Source: Paracoccaceae bacterium (lineage in GTDB: Bacteria; Pseudomonadota; Alphaproteobacteria; Rhodobacterales; Rhodobacteraceae). From it: a DNA stretch of 44,434 nucleotides. Location of the stretch: assembly GCA_013373325.1 (NCBI GenBank), contig JABXIA010000077.1, positions 1-44,434 of the forward strand, given 5' to 3'. Made by a program: the position numbers and the translations under genes. How positions within the stretch are numbered: position 1 is the stretch's first letter; the number at the start of each line of letters is the position of its first letter. The notes under the pieces were generated by a model. The model had not been told where the DNA came from. It ran no database searches and saw nothing but the letters and a program-made list of their open reading frames with translations. Shown in pieces: positions 7,497-17,536 of the stretch.

Positions 7497-8456
7497 TCAG
7501 GCTCTCCAACCAAAGAAGCCTTTACCGGCCTTCTCCAGCAGCTTGGCCGCCATCTCCCGGCCCAGCTGCGCGCCGTCTTCGACCGGGCAGGTCTGGTCAT
7601 CGCTGATCGCTTCCGAGCCATCCGGGCGCAGCACCTCGCCGCGCAGGCGCAGAGTGGTGCCGTCCAGTTCAGCAAGCCCCGCAATCGGCGTCTCGCAGGA
7701 GCCGTCGAGCGCGGCCAGGAAGGCGCGCTCCGCCGCCAGCCGCTTGCCGGTCTCATGGTCATGGATCGCCGCCAGCATGCCGGCTGCGCGGCTGTCACCA
7801 GCGCGCCGCTCGATGCCGATCGCGCCCTGCGCCACCGCGGGCAGCATGTCAGAGGTTTCAATTGCCGTGGCGGGCACATCGTCCATTGCCAGACGGTTGA
7901 GGCCGGCCATTGCCAGGAAGGTGCACTCGGCGACGCCCTCGGAGAGTTTGCGCAGGCGGGTCTGAACGTTGCCGCGGAACTCCACCACCTTCAGGTCCGG
8001 GCGGCGATTGAGCAGCTGCGCCCGGCGGCGCAGCGAGGAGGTGCCGACCACCGCGCCCTCGGCCAGATCATGCAGCGATGTCAGCGACGGTGAAATAAAC
8101 GCATCCCGCGCGTCCTCGCGCGGCAAGTAGGTATCCAGCGCCAGCCCCTCCGGCTGCAGCACCGGCATGTCCTTCATCGAATGCACCGCAATGTCGATCG
8201 CACCCGACAGCAGGTCCTCTTCGATCTCCTTGGTGAACAGGCCCTTGCCGCCCAATTCCTTCAGCGGCTTGTCCGCGGCGATCAGCGCCTGATTGTCGCC
8301 GGTGGTTTTGATCACCACGATTTCAAACACCTCCAGCGGCAGATTAAAAGCAGCGGCAAGGCGCGCGCGGGTCTCATACGCCTGGGCCAGCGCCAGCGGC
8401 GATCCGCGGGTGCCGATTTTCAGGGGCGAAGCGGGGGAGGGCAGGGTCAGTGTCAT
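7497..8456 (-). CDS. hemC: Hydroxymethylbilane synthase (porphobilinogen deaminase)
   Basis: HemC joins four porphobilinogen molecules into hydroxymethylbilane in tetrapyrrole synthesis. The 319-residue product starts at ATG 8456, just before the conserved KIGTRGSPLALAQA motif. Upstream in-frame codons to 8573 are unlike the family and were excluded. The dipyrromethane-cofactor cysteine sits in LDGSCETPIAG, and the substrate-contacting GTSSLRRRAQL is present. It is divergent from hemE with about 200 bp between the starts, so the shared region could coordinate two haem steps. Confidence 0.95.
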   Translation of the reverse strand: MTLTLPSPASPLKIGTRGSPLALAQAYETRARLAAAFNLPLEVFEIVVIKTTGDNQALIAADKPLKELGGKGLFTKEIEEDLLSGAIDIAVHSMKDMPVLQPEGLALDTYLPREDARDAFISPSLTSLHDLAEGAVVGTSSLRRRAQLLNRRPDLKVVEFRGNVQTRLRKLSEGVAECTFLAMAGLNRLAMDDVPATAIETSDMLPAVAQGAIGIERRAGDSRAAGMLAAIHDHETGKRLAAERAFLAALDGSCETPIAGLAELDGTTLRLRGEVLRPDGSEAISDDQTCPVEDGAQLGREMAAKLLEKAGKGFFGWRA

Positions 8457-8655
8457 AGAAAGAAGCCTTAAATCAGTTTGCGCCCCGGTGGAAACCGGTT
8501 TTTGCGCATCTCCCACGGGGACCTTGCGCGGGCTTTGACATAGGACAAGGCGCAACCGCGCGGGGCGCGGCACATCGCCCCTGCTCTTGACATTCCGCCC
8601 CTCAGGCGTGACCTCAGAGCAGGATCCATACGGGCGAATGAGAGCGAGGATGACA
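8457..8655. promoter_or_regulatory. Divergent hemC-hemE promoter region
   Basis: A 199-bp non-coding region between divergent starts. Two plus-strand TTGACA hexamers, at 8535-8540 and 8587-8592, are possible -35 boxes for hemE, but neither has a good -10 at 16-18 nt. No clear palindromic operator was found. Confidence 0.4.
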
Positions 8656-9690
8656 ATGGCCGGACAAAAGAAGCTGCTGCGCGCATTGGCGGGTGAAAAA
8701 CAGGATGTGCCGCCGATCTGGATGATGCGCCAGGCGGGCCGCTACCTGCCGGAATACCGCGCCACCCGCGCCCAGGCCGGGGATTTCCTGTCGCTGTGCT
8801 ACAACTCCGAGCTGGCCGCCGAGGTCACCCTGCAGCCGATCCGCCGCTATGGCTTTGACGCTGCGATCCTGTTTGCCGATATCCTGCTGATCCCGCAGTC
8901 GCTGGGCGCTGACCTTTGGTTTGTGACCGGCGAAGGCCCGCGGCTGTCGACCATCACCACCGAGGCCGACTTCGCCAAGCTGGGCCCGGCATCCGATATC
9001 CACGAGACGCTGAACCCGATCTACGAAACCGTCCGCATCCTGTCGCGCGAGCTGCCGCCGGAGACCACGCTGATCGGTTTCGCCGGCGCGCCCTGGACGG
9101 TGGCCACCTATATGATTGCAGGCCGCGGCACCCCGGATCAGGGGCCTGCCCATGCCCTGCGAGAAGAAAACACCGCCCTGTTCGAGGCGCTGCTGGCGCG
9201 GATCACCGAGGCCACCATCGACTATCTTTCCAAGCAGATCGAGGCCGGCGCCGAAGTCGTCAAGATCTTCGACAGCTGGGCCGGCTCGCTGAAGGGCGAA
9301 GCGTTCCAGAAATACGCGCTGGAACCCTGCCGCCAGATCACCGCAGCGCTGAAGGAGCGCCACCCGGGCATCCCCGTCATCGGTTTCCCGCGCGAGGCGG
9401 GTGAGAAATACGTCGGCTTTGCAAAGGCGACCGGTGTGGATTGTGTGGCGCTGGACAACTCCGTTGACCCGGTCTGGGCGGCTGCCAATGTGCAGGTGGA
9501 CGGCTGCGTGCAGGGCAACCTGGCCTCCCGCCACATGGTAACCGGCGGGCAGGAGCTGGTCGATGACACCCGCCGCATTGTCGAGGCGTTCAGAAACGGC
9601 CCGCATATCTTCAACTTGGGCCACGGCATCACGCCGGATGCAAACCCGGACAACGTGCAACTGATGATCGACACGGTCCGAAACGGCTGA
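8656..9690 (+). CDS. hemE: Uroporphyrinogen decarboxylase
   Basis: HemE removes four acetate carboxyls from uroporphyrinogen III to give coproporphyrinogen III, the substrate of HemF encoded upstream. The product is 344 residues, normal for the family, with the N-terminal signature [16 protein letters not shown] and the catalytic-Asp segment [13 protein letters not shown] chose ATG 8656 because GCGAGG at 8645-8649 is spaced 6 nt from it. ATG 8650 and ATG 8638 are in frame and cannot be excluded. A perfect hairpin follows 16 nt after the stop. Confidence 0.95.
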   Translation: MAGQKKLLRALAGEKQDVPPIWMMRQAGRYLPEYRATRAQAGDFLSLCYNSELAAEVTLQPIRRYGFDAAILFADILLIPQSLGADLWFVTGEGPRLSTITTEADFAKLGPASDIHETLNPIYETVRILSRELPPETTLIGFAGAPWTVATYMIAGRGTPDQGPAHALREENTALFEALLARITEATIDYLSKQIEAGAEVVKIFDSWAGSLKGEAFQKYALEPCRQITAALKERHPGIPVIGFPREAGEKYVGFAKATGVDCVALDNSVDPVWAAANVQVDGCVQGNLASRHMVTGGQELVDDTRRIVEAFRNGPHIFNLGHGITPDANPDNVQLMIDTVRNG

Positions 9691-9706
9691 TCTTGTGTTA
9701 GCCTGA

Positions 9707-9730
9707 AAGATGCGGCAATAGCCGCATCTT
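9707..9730. terminator. Stem-loop after hemE
   Basis: A perfect 10-bp stem, AAGATGCGGC (9707-9716) and GCCGCATCTT (9721-9730), closes an AATA tetraloop. There is no T tract on the plus side, so it is either a weak terminator or an RNA-stabilising or attenuating structure between hemE and the small gene at 9754. Confidence 0.6.
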
Positions 9731-9753
9731 CGGATACATTCAGAGGTCTTACG

Positions 9754-9921
9754 ATGGACTACAGCAGAATGGGCGGCGCCCGCATGGGCAGCAACAAGCC
9801 CCGCCACGCGGAACATAATGCCAAGGGCACCAAAAAGAACCCTTTTGGCAAGCAGGCGGATAAGACCGAACTGCTCAAGCGGATGAAGGCCGCGGCGGAA
9901 AAAACCAAGAAAGAGGACTGA
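9754..9921 (+). CDS. Small basic protein, 55 aa
   Basis: A short open frame with a good ribosome site: AGAGG at 9742-9746, 7 nt before ATG 9754. The product starts MDYSRMGGARMGSNK and ends in a charged helix (LLKRMKAAAEKTKKED). It is rich in Lys, Arg and Gly, with no signal peptide, membrane segment or cysteine, and looks like a disordered N-terminus plus a basic amphipathic helix. Nucleic-acid or ribosome association is possible but only a guess. It follows hemE by 63 nt with the hairpin in between. Function unknown. Confidence 0.75.
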   Translation: MDYSRMGGARMGSNKPRHAEHNAKGTKKNPFGKQADKTELLKRMKAAAEKTKKED

Positions 9922-9923
9922 TC

Positions 9924-11021
9924 CTACTTCTGGTTCAGTTCTGCCATGATGTCTTCCGTGTGCTGGCCGCGCCGGGGGATCTCCGGCGGCGTCCACTCCG
10001 GCTGCCCTGAGAACCGCGGGGCAGGGGCGGCTTGTAAGACGCCTTCTGCCTCTATCCAGGCGCAGCGCGCATTCATTGGATGCGCCATTGCCTCCTCCGG
10101 GTTCAGCACCGGCGCCACGCAGGCATCGCTCCCCTCGAACAATGACGCCCAGTGATCGCGCGGCTGGCCGGCAAAGATCCCGGCAAGGCGGCCAGTGAGT
10201 GCAGGCCAAAGCGCCTTGTCGAACTGCCGCTGAAACTCCGGATCCTCTGACAGCCCAAGTTTCTCCAGAAACTGCGCATAAAACTTCGGCTCCAAGCATT
10301 GGACAGAGACATAGCCGCCACCTGCGCAGGCATAGGTACGGCTCCAATGCGGCCCGTCTAGCAGGTTTGCTCCACGTGTGACGCCAAAGTTCCCAGCCTG
10401 CCGGATGCTCATCAGGAGGTTCATCATATGGGCCGATCCGTCATAGATCGCGGCATCCACCACGCAGCCCTCGCCGGTGGATTTCGCCTTTAGAAGGCCT
10501 GCCAGCATGCCCGCCACCAGATACATCGCGCCGCCGCCGATATCACCGACCAGCGTTGCGGGTGTCAGCGGCGCATCGCCTGGGGCGGAGGCATACCACA
10601 ACGCACCCGACAATGAGATGTAGTTGAGGTCATGCCCAGCCGCATGGGCCAGCGGGCTGTCCTGGCCCCAGCCGGTCATGCGGCCGTACACCAGGCCCGG
10701 GTTCACCGCATGGCATTGCTCCGGTCCCAGGCCCAGCCGCTCCATCACGCCTGGGCGGAACCCTTCGATCAGGCCATGTGCGGTTTGTGCAAGTTTCAGG
10801 AAGGTCCCAGCGTCGTTGTGGTCCTTCAGGTCCAGCGTGATTGACCGCTTGCCCCGGTCCAGAAGCGAGGCTTCAGGCATCCCCGGTGCACGGGCCGGTG
10901 TACGGGGGGTGTACGGCCGGTGCACGCAGATCACCTCCGCCCCGAGGTCGGCCAGCGTCATCGCGGCAAAGGGGCCGGGGCCCAGGCCTTCGACTTCCAG
11001 AATGCGGATCCCTTGCAGCAT
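9924..11021 (-). CDS. Alpha-methylacyl-CoA racemase-like CaiB/BaiF protein
   Basis: Family III CoA-transferase fold, in the subgroup of alpha-methylacyl-CoA racemases, which interconvert R and S 2-methylacyl-CoA by removing and returning the alpha proton. The 365-residue product shows the N-terminal PGPFAAMTLADLGAEV. The residues equivalent to the racemase catalytic set are visible: His130 in AGHDLNY, Asp160 in VGDIGGGAM, and a Glu in LEPKFY. This fits a racemase better than a CoA transferase. It is transcribed in the same direction as pobR, 47 nt after the pobR stop, and may be read through from it. The native substrate is unknown. Confidence 0.85.
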   Translation of the reverse strand: MLQGIRILEVEGLGPGPFAAMTLADLGAEVICVHRPYTPRTPARAPGMPEASLLDRGKRSITLDLKDHNDAGTFLKLAQTAHGLIEGFRPGVMERLGLGPEQCHAVNPGLVYGRMTGWGQDSPLAHAAGHDLNYISLSGALWYASAPGDAPLTPATLVGDIGGGAMYLVAGMLAGLLKAKSTGEGCVVDAAIYDGSAHMMNLLMSIRQAGNFGVTRGANLLDGPHWSRTYACAGGGYVSVQCLEPKFYAQFLEKLGLSEDPEFQRQFDKALWPALTGRLAGIFAGQPRDHWASLFEGSDACVAPVLNPEEAMAHPMNARCAWIEAEGVLQAAPAPRFSGQPEWTPPEIPRRGQHTEDIMAELNQK

Positions 11022-11068
11022 ATGGCGCCCCTTGTTGCCGTGTTTGCTCCGGACCAGTCTGCGGCGGC

Positions 11069-11929
11069 TCAGACGGTTCCGGCAAGCTGCTGGCGGAATT
11101 TCCGTGGCGGCATTCCGGTCCCCTTGGCAAAGACCCGGCTGAAATGGGCCGGATCATTGAACCCCAGCTCATAGGCGATCTGCGCCGCGGTCAGGTTGGT
11201 GTAGATCAGCAGCCGGCGCGCCTCGCGCAGGACGCGGGCATTGACCAGCGCCGAGGCAGCCTGCCCGGTCGCCTGCTGAGCGACCCGGTTCAGATGAGTC
11301 GGCGACACCGCCAGCTCATCCGCGTATTCCGCCAGCGGGCGGCGCAGGCGGAAGTCGCGCTCGACCAGCGCTTCGAAGCGGGCGAACAACGGGCTGGCAG
11401 AGGATTGCGAAGCGGCGTCCTGATCGGCGGCAATGGCGCGCGCGGCGGCCGAAGTCATGGAAAGCGCCAGTCCGCGCAGCATCTGCGCGCGGCCAAAACC
11501 CCGGCGGCCGTATTCGCTGAAAAGCTGCTCTGCCAGATCCCGAAGGCCTTCGGGCAGCAGCAGAACGGCGGGCAGATCCAGCATCGCGCGCACCCCTTCG
11601 CCCGGGATCAGGTTCTGATCTAGGAAGTCGGAGGCAAGAGTCATGACCCAGCCGGTTGTGCCTTTGCCAAACCGGAAACCATGCACCACGCCGCGGGGAA
11701 CATTGATCATGCAGGGCGGGTTGAGGCGATGTCCGTTTCCGTCAAGTTCAGCCGCTCCGCCCCCGCTGGTCAGTACCAAAACCTGATGCAGCCTGGCGTG
11801 CCGATGGGGTCGCAATTCCCAATCGTGCAGCTCTGAGCGGGCGCGGACCGTCTCCACATGCAGCACATCGGCCAGTTCGGCGGTCTCGCCGAACAGGTTG
11901 TAGCTGTCGATGCGGGTTGAGCGTTTCAT
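11069..11929 (-). CDS. pobR: AraC family regulator, PobR-like
   Basis: A 286-residue regulator with an N-terminal cupin-like sensor (the stretch around RPHRHARLHQVLVL) and a C-terminal double helix-turn-helix ending in IAYELGFNDPAHFSRVF. It is divergent from pobA, the classic arrangement for an activator of 4-hydroxybenzoate hydroxylase, where the inducer is 4-hydroxybenzoate. The start ATG 11929 gives MKRSTRIDSYN; the frame extends upstream to 12004, but that part is not family-like and would cover the promoter. The assignment rests on family plus neighbour. Confidence 0.87.
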   Translation of the reverse strand: MKRSTRIDSYNLFGETAELADVLHVETVRARSELHDWELRPHRHARLHQVLVLTSGGGAAELDGNGHRLNPPCMINVPRGVVHGFRFGKGTTGWVMTLASDFLDQNLIPGEGVRAMLDLPAVLLLPEGLRDLAEQLFSEYGRRGFGRAQMLRGLALSMTSAAARAIAADQDAASQSSASPLFARFEALVERDFRLRRPLAEYADELAVSPTHLNRVAQQATGQAASALVNARVLREARRLLIYTNLTAAQIAYELGFNDPAHFSRVFAKGTGMPPRKFRQQLAGTV

Positions 11930-13215
<1,286 letters not shown>

Positions 13216-13252
13216 GGAGTAGTTTTGCGGTTGACCCGGTTATTAGGCGAAG

Positions 13253-13340
13253 CCTTGGGCCAACGTGTGATTGAGCGCAAGCCTGAAGAGAAGCCGCTGC
13301 AGCGCGCATTGCGCGCTGCCAGGCCCAACGCGGCCCAAGG
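13253..13340. terminator. Nested inverted repeats after pobA
   Basis: The outer arms CCTTGGGCC (13253-13261) and GGCCCAAGG (13332-13340) enclose an inner, almost perfect palindrome with arms GCAGCGCGCA (13299-13308) and TGCGCGCTGC (13310-13319). The structure lies between the convergent pobA and the NmrA-like gene and probably ends transcription from pobA, although it has no T tract. Confidence 0.5.
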
Positions 13341-13347
13341 TCCGGCG

Positions 13348-14019
13348 TCAGCCGGCCGCCAGGGCAGGGGCGGGAGCGCCCCAGGCGACGGTCAGCTTCT
13401 GGCCGCAGCGCGGTGATTCGGTCAGGTCCAGCAATGCTGCACCAAAATCTGCGAAGGAAATCTGAGAGTTGCCTTCAACATCAGTGACCAGCGTGTCGGA
13501 GCCAAAGCGGTAGCTGCCGGTTAGCGGCCCCTCTGACAGAATTGCGGGCGGCCGCAGGCAGGTCCACTGCGCCTCTGTTTCCTCGTCCAGCAAGGCGTCC
13601 TGCGCCGCGCAGGCCTCGGCAATCGGGCGGACACCGTCAGGCAGGAAGCCCGGTGCGCTCAGCACTGTGTGGCCGCTGCCGTCTGCCAGTTTCAGCGTTG
13701 CGGCGCCGCCGGTCACCAGCACGGGAATGCCCGCCCGCCGCGCAGCCGATAGCGCAACGCGGGTCAGCGGTACCAGATCCTCTTCTCGGCCGGCCGGCGG
13801 GCGCAGAGCGCTGATCACCAGATCGTGCCCTCTGGCCGCCTCCGCCGCGGCGTCCGGCTGTTGCAGCAGATCCAGCGGCAGCGGTGTGACATTTGTGCTG
13901 ATGTCACCGAGGGCCTGCGGCCTGCGCGCAACGGCGGTGACGTGATGTCCACGGAAGACGGCGGCCTTTAATGCAGCGCGGCCAACGTCGCCGGTGGCGC
14001 CAAAAAGAATGACTTTCAT
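13348..14019 (-). CDS. NAD(P)H-binding oxidoreductase, atypical SDR
   Basis: A 223-residue Rossmann-fold protein of the NmrA/atypical SDR type (PF13460-like). The N-terminal MKVILFGATGDVGRAAL has the GxxGxxG dinucleotide motif, followed by an arginine pair in VARRPQAL that favours NADP. No classical YxxxK is evident. Such proteins act as flavin, quinone or biliverdin-like reductases or as redox sensors; the substrate is unknown. A GGAGAAAG ribosome site precedes ATG 14019. Two MarR-like palindromes lie in its promoter, so it is likely repressed until an electrophile or aromatic compound appears. Confidence 0.82.
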   Translation of the reverse strand: MKVILFGATGDVGRAALKAAVFRGHHVTAVARRPQALGDISTNVTPLPLDLLQQPDAAAEAARGHDLVISALRPPAGREEDLVPLTRVALSAARRAGIPVLVTGGAATLKLADGSGHTVLSAPGFLPDGVRPIAEACAAQDALLDEETEAQWTCLRPPAILSEGPLTGSYRFGSDTLVTDVEGNSQISFADFGAALLDLTESPRCGQKLTVAWGAPAPALAAG

Positions 14020-14034
14020 GACTTTCTCCTATTT

Positions 14035-14050
14035 GTCTTGAGATCGAGAT
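14035..14050. promoter_or_regulatory. Second, imperfect MarR-like palindrome
   Basis: This 16-bp site (GTCTTGAGATCGAGAT) matches the perfect palindrome at 14063-14078 at 12 of 16 positions. It lies 15 nt upstream of the minus-strand start codon, just downstream of the inferred -10 box, where bound protein would block transcription. Confidence 0.5.
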
Positions 14051-14062
14051 ATATGTCACTAA

Positions 14063-14078
14063 ATCTTGACGTCAAGAT
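14063..14078. promoter_or_regulatory. Perfect MarR-like operator palindrome
   Basis: ATCTTGACGTCAAGAT is a perfect 16-bp palindrome. On the minus strand its TTGACG serves as a -35 box, and 16-17 nt later TATATC/ATATCT fits a -10, so the operator overlaps the promoter of the NmrA-like gene. Palindromes of this shape are typical of MarR-family repressors. No regulator gene is adjacent. Confidence 0.65.
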
Positions 14079-14195
14079 AAAATTGTCCGGCGGATTGCCA
14101 AAGACGGCCAGGCAAGCAGCCGTGGGCTTGGCAGGGCGGGACGGGGCGGCTAGGTCTGATAGGAGCCGCAACAGAGCGCCAGGGAGGCCCAGCAC

Positions 14196-14717
14196 ATGCA
14201 GATGAGTGACCAGAAAGAGATCGCCGCCGATCCGGCAACTGTTTATGCAGCGCTGCTGTCTCCGGAAGTGCTGAAGGCCTGCGTGCCCGGCGCGCAGGAG
14301 GTGACCGGCACGCCGGAGGACGGTTTCGAGGCCACGGTCACCCAGAAGGTTGGCCCGGTCAAAGCCACCTTCAAAGGGCAAGTTAATCTGTCGGATCTGA
14401 TTGAGGGCGAAAAGCTGACCATTTCCGGTGAGGGCAAGGGCGGTGCGGCTGGTTTTGCCAAAGGCGGGGCTGTGGTGACTTTGGTGCCGTCTGAAACCGG
14501 CACGCTGCTGTCTTATGACGTTGAAGCCAAGGTCGGCGGCAAGCTGGCGCAGTTGGGCAGCCGGATCATCGACGGCTTTGCCAAAAAAATGGCGGATCAG
14601 TTCTTTGCCAACCTTCAATCGCATTTGGCGCCGGAGGCAGAAGGCCTTGACGGCGATGAACCGGATGATGGCGGAGAAAAGAAAGGCTGGTTCAGCAAGG
14701 TGACAGGCCGCGGCTGA
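14196..14717 (+). CDS. CoxG-like SRPBCC protein (CO dehydrogenase subunit G family)
   Basis: A 173-residue protein of the CoxG family. CoxG anchors or matures the molybdenum CO dehydrogenase CoxMSL in carboxydotrophs, and many paralogues accompany other xanthine-oxidase-type enzymes or stand alone. The product begins with an SRPBCC fold (the stretch around VYAALLSPEVLKACVPGAQ), has the gly-rich ISGEGKGGAAGFAKG region, and ends in an acidic tail. GGAGG lies 8 nt before ATG 14196. No coxMSL genes are nearby, so a role in CO oxidation is not supported here. The ABC exporter genes follow after 111 nt. Confidence 0.85.
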   Translation: MQMSDQKEIAADPATVYAALLSPEVLKACVPGAQEVTGTPEDGFEATVTQKVGPVKATFKGQVNLSDLIEGEKLTISGEGKGGAAGFAKGGAVVTLVPSETGTLLSYDVEAKVGGKLAQLGSRIIDGFAKKMADQFFANLQSHLAPEAEGLDGDEPDDGGEKKGWFSKVTGRG

Positions 14718-14828
14718 TCCCTGCGCTGGCGCACATGCCATTCTGCGGCTTGATCCTCCGCGCAGGGCTGGCAGGCGCGGCAAACCGCCGCTAGGGTGGC
14801 CGGGATTTGAGACCACCCCGGAGGCACT

Positions 14829-15788
14829 ATGGCGGCAATCCTGTCCATCCGCGATCTGCGTAAAACATACGATGGCGGTTTTCAGGCGCTGAAAGGCGTC
14901 TCGCTGGAAATAGCAGAAGGGGAAATTCTGGCGCTGCTCGGCCCTAACGGTGCAGGCAAGACCACGCTGATTTCAACCATCTGCGGCATTACCACAGCTA
15001 CGTCCGGCAGCGTCAGCGTTGGCGGGTTCGACAACGTCAGCCAGTTCCGGCATGCGCGTGCCCTGATCGGGCTGGTGCCGCAGGAAATCACCCTGGAGCC
15101 TTTCACTAAGGTTCTGGATACGGTTTCCTTTTCCCGGGGCCTGTTCGGTAAACCCGCCGATCCGTCGCTGGTGGAGGAGGTCTTGCGCAAGCTGTCGCTG
15201 TGGGACAAGCGGGACAGCAGGATCATGGATCTGTCCGGCGGAATGAAACGGCGGGTGCTGATTGCCAAGGCCCTGGCGCATGAGCCGCGCATCCTGTTCC
15301 TGGATGAGCCGACGGCGGGCGTAGACGTCGAACTGCGCAAGGACATGTGGGAGATCGTCCGGGAACTGAAGGCGGACGGCGTCACTATCATCCTGACAAC
15401 CCACTACATCGAGGAGGCTGAGGCAATTGCCGACCGGGTCGGTGTCATCACCGGCGGTGAGCTGCTGCTGGTCGAGGAGAAGGAACAACTGATGGCCCGA
15501 ATGGGGCAAAAGCAGCTGGAGGTGCAACTGGCCGCGCCGGTCGAGGCAATCCCTGAGACGCTGTCGCAGCATAATCTGCAAATCGTCAATGGCGGCGGGG
15601 CGCTGCTTTACACTTATGACGCCCGGGCTGAGCGGACCGGTATCACCACCTTGCTGAATGATGTAGCCCAGGCCGGACTGGTGCTGGCGGATGTGCAGAC
15701 GCGGGAATCCAGCCTAGAGGATATCTTTGTCGGCCTGGTCTCCGGCGGGCTGGTCTCGAAAGGCGCAGCCGCAGGAGGCGCAGCATGA
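14829..15788 (+). CDS. ABC transporter ATP-binding protein (ABC-2 type exporter)
   Basis: ATPase subunit of a two-component ABC exporter, 319 residues. Walker A is GPNGAGKTT, the signature is LSGGMKRR, and Walker B is ILFLDEP, followed by the H-loop in [10 protein letters not shown]. The C-terminal extension of about 90 residues is like that of DrrA/CcmA-type drug and polysaccharide exporters. GGAGG precedes ATG 14829. It overlaps the permease gene by 4 nt (ATGA), so the two are translationally coupled. The exported substrate is unknown. Confidence 0.93.
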   Translation: MAAILSIRDLRKTYDGGFQALKGVSLEIAEGEILALLGPNGAGKTTLISTICGITTATSGSVSVGGFDNVSQFRHARALIGLVPQEITLEPFTKVLDTVSFSRGLFGKPADPSLVEEVLRKLSLWDKRDSRIMDLSGGMKRRVLIAKALAHEPRILFLDEPTAGVDVELRKDMWEIVRELKADGVTIILTTHYIEEAEAIADRVGVITGGELLLVEEKEQLMARMGQKQLEVQLAAPVEAIPETLSQHNLQIVNGGGALLYTYDARAERTGITTLLNDVAQAGLVLADVQTRESSLEDIFVGLVSGGLVSKGAAAGGAA

Positions 15789-16546
15789 ACTGGACCGCAG
15801 TTGCCACCATCTACAAGGCGGAAATGGCGCGGTTCTGGCGCACCTTCCTGCAAAGCTTTATCTCGCCTGTCTTGTCCACGTCGCTTTACTTCGTGGTTTT
15901 CGGAAGCGCAATCGGCAGCCGCATCCAGGAAGTTGACGGGGTCGAATACGGCGCGTTCATCGTGCCGGGGCTGGTGATGTTGTCGGTGATCACCCAGAGC
16001 ATTTCCAATGCGTCCTTCGGGATCTACTTCCCGAAATTCATCGGCAATATCTACGAAATCCTGTCGGCGCCGATCAATTTCCTGGAAGTGGTCGCGGGGT
16101 TTGTCGGCGCGGCGGCGACCAAATCCCTGTTCATTGGCACGGTGATCCTGTGCACGGCTTCGCTGTTCGTGGACCTTTCTGTCCAGCATCCACTGGCGAT
16201 GGTGGCGTTTCTGGTGCTGACCTGTCTCAGCTTCTCCTTGATGGGCTTCATCATCGGCATCTGGGCCGGGAATTTCGAGCAGCTGCAGCTGGTGCCGCTA
16301 TTGGTGGTGACGCCACTGGTGTTCCTGGGCGGATCCTTCTATTCGATCTCCATGCTGCCCCCGGTCTGGCAGACGATTACCCTGTTCAACCCGGTGGTTT
16401 ATCTGGTGTCGGGTTTCCGCTGGGCCTTCTTTGGTCAGGCTGATGTGCCAGTGCTGCTCAGCCTGTGCGCAATTGGCGGGTTCACACTGGCTTGCGTTGG
16501 CGTCATCTGGTGGATCTTCAAGACAGGCTGGCGCATCCGGGCTTGA
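15785..16546 (+). CDS. ABC-2 type transporter permease
   Basis: Membrane subunit of the exporter, 253 residues with about six hydrophobic segments, of the ABC-2 membrane family (NodJ/DrrB-like). The conserved C-terminal region is visible in [17 protein letters not shown] and the following MLPPVWQTI and [12 protein letters not shown]. It starts inside the stop of the ATPase gene. The partner and domain make export rather than import likely; the substrate could be a lipid, drug or polysaccharide. Confidence 0.92.
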   Translation: MNWTAVATIYKAEMARFWRTFLQSFISPVLSTSLYFVVFGSAIGSRIQEVDGVEYGAFIVPGLVMLSVITQSISNASFGIYFPKFIGNIYEILSAPINFLEVVAGFVGAAATKSLFIGTVILCTASLFVDLSVQHPLAMVAFLVLTCLSFSLMGFIIGIWAGNFEQLQLVPLLVVTPLVFLGGSFYSISMLPPVWQTITLFNPVVYLVSGFRWAFFGQADVPVLLSLCAIGGFTLACVGVIWWIFKTGWRIRA

Positions 16547-16737
16547 CCCGCGCCAGGCTCTCTTTCAAGGCGGCCGCCGAAAGCGGCTGTCCTGAATTGC
16601 AAGAAGGCTGGGGAGCTATTTTGCTGGCACAAAACGGCGTTGCATTTATGCCCGCGGCTGTGCGGTTTTTGCATTTCGAGGAAATTCCCAAGTCCGCGCA
16701 CCTTGTTTCACCCCGGGCGGCCCTCTACATCGGCGCC

Positions 16738-17535
16738 ATGAGATTTCGCCTGCCTTTCCTGAAGAGACAGCCGCTGGTGGCAGTGGTGCGCCTGAATGGT
16801 GCCATCGGTATGCCCGGGCGCGGCTCCCTGAGCGACGCCGCGTTGGCGCCGGTGCTGGAGCGTGCCTTCCGCAAGGGTAAACCCGCCGCTGTTGCGCTGG
16901 AGATCAACTCGCCTGGCGGTTCGCCGGTGCAAAGTTCGCTGATCGGCGCCCGCATCCGGCGGCTGTCAGAAGAACTGGATGTGCCGGTTTATGCATTTGT
17001 CGAGGATGTGGCAGCGTCGGGCGGCTATTGGCTGGCGGCGGCTGCGGATGAGATTTGGGCCGATGCCAGCTCGGTTCTCGGCTCGGTCGGGGTGATCTCA
17101 GCGGGTTTTGGCGCCCATGTGCTGCTGGCGCGCCAAGGCGTGGAACGGCGCGTCTATACCGCAGGCGACAGCAAATCGATGCTGGATCCGTTCCGCCCGG
17201 AAAACCCGGAGGATGTGAAGCGCCTTAAGGTCATCCTGAACGATATCCATGCCAACTTCATCGACCACGTCACCGAGCGCCGCGGCTCAAGGCTGCATAG
17301 TGAGGAGAACCTGTTCACCGGCGAAATCTGGCTGGCGCGCAGGGCAGAAGAACTGGGCCTGATCGACGGTATCGGCCATCTGAAGCCCAAGATGCAGGAA
17401 CGTTACGGCGAGAAAGTCCGCTTCCGCCGCTATGGTCTAAAGAAACCGCTGCTGAGCCGCTTTGGCATGCAGGTCGCGCACGATGCGCTGGCCGGGATCG
17501 AGGAGCGCGCCGAATACGCGCGTTTCGGTCTCTGA
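16738..17535 (+). CDS. S49 family peptidase (SppA/SohB-like)
   Basis: Half-size signal-peptide-peptidase-like serine protease of 265 residues. The Ser/Lys dyad of bacterial half-size SppA is visible: Ser94 in VAASGGYW and Lys146 in AGDSKSMLDPF. EINSPGGSP forms the oxyanion-side loop. There is no clear signal peptide or membrane segment, so it may act on the cytoplasmic face and rely on a partner for membrane location. ATG 16738 was chosen because family similarity starts there; no ribosome site is visible, and the frame is open back to 16465. The membrane zinc-ribbon gene starts 1 nt after the stop. Confidence 0.9.
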   Translation: MRFRLPFLKRQPLVAVVRLNGAIGMPGRGSLSDAALAPVLERAFRKGKPAAVALEINSPGGSPVQSSLIGARIRRLSEELDVPVYAFVEDVAASGGYWLAAAADEIWADASSVLGSVGVISAGFGAHVLLARQGVERRVYTAGDSKSMLDPFRPENPEDVKRLKVILNDIHANFIDHVTERRGSRLHSEENLFTGEIWLARRAEELGLIDGIGHLKPKMQERYGEKVRFRRYGLKKPLLSRFGMQVAHDALAGIEERAEYARFGL

Positions 17536-17536
17536 C

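Noticed and set aside
8614-10347. Long minus-strand frame (577 codons) over hemE
   Set aside because: It is antisense to hemE and runs into the racemase gene in another frame; no domain.
13225-13416. Plus-strand 63-codon frame after pobA
   Set aside because: It covers a nested inverted repeat and the end of the facing gene; low-complexity product.
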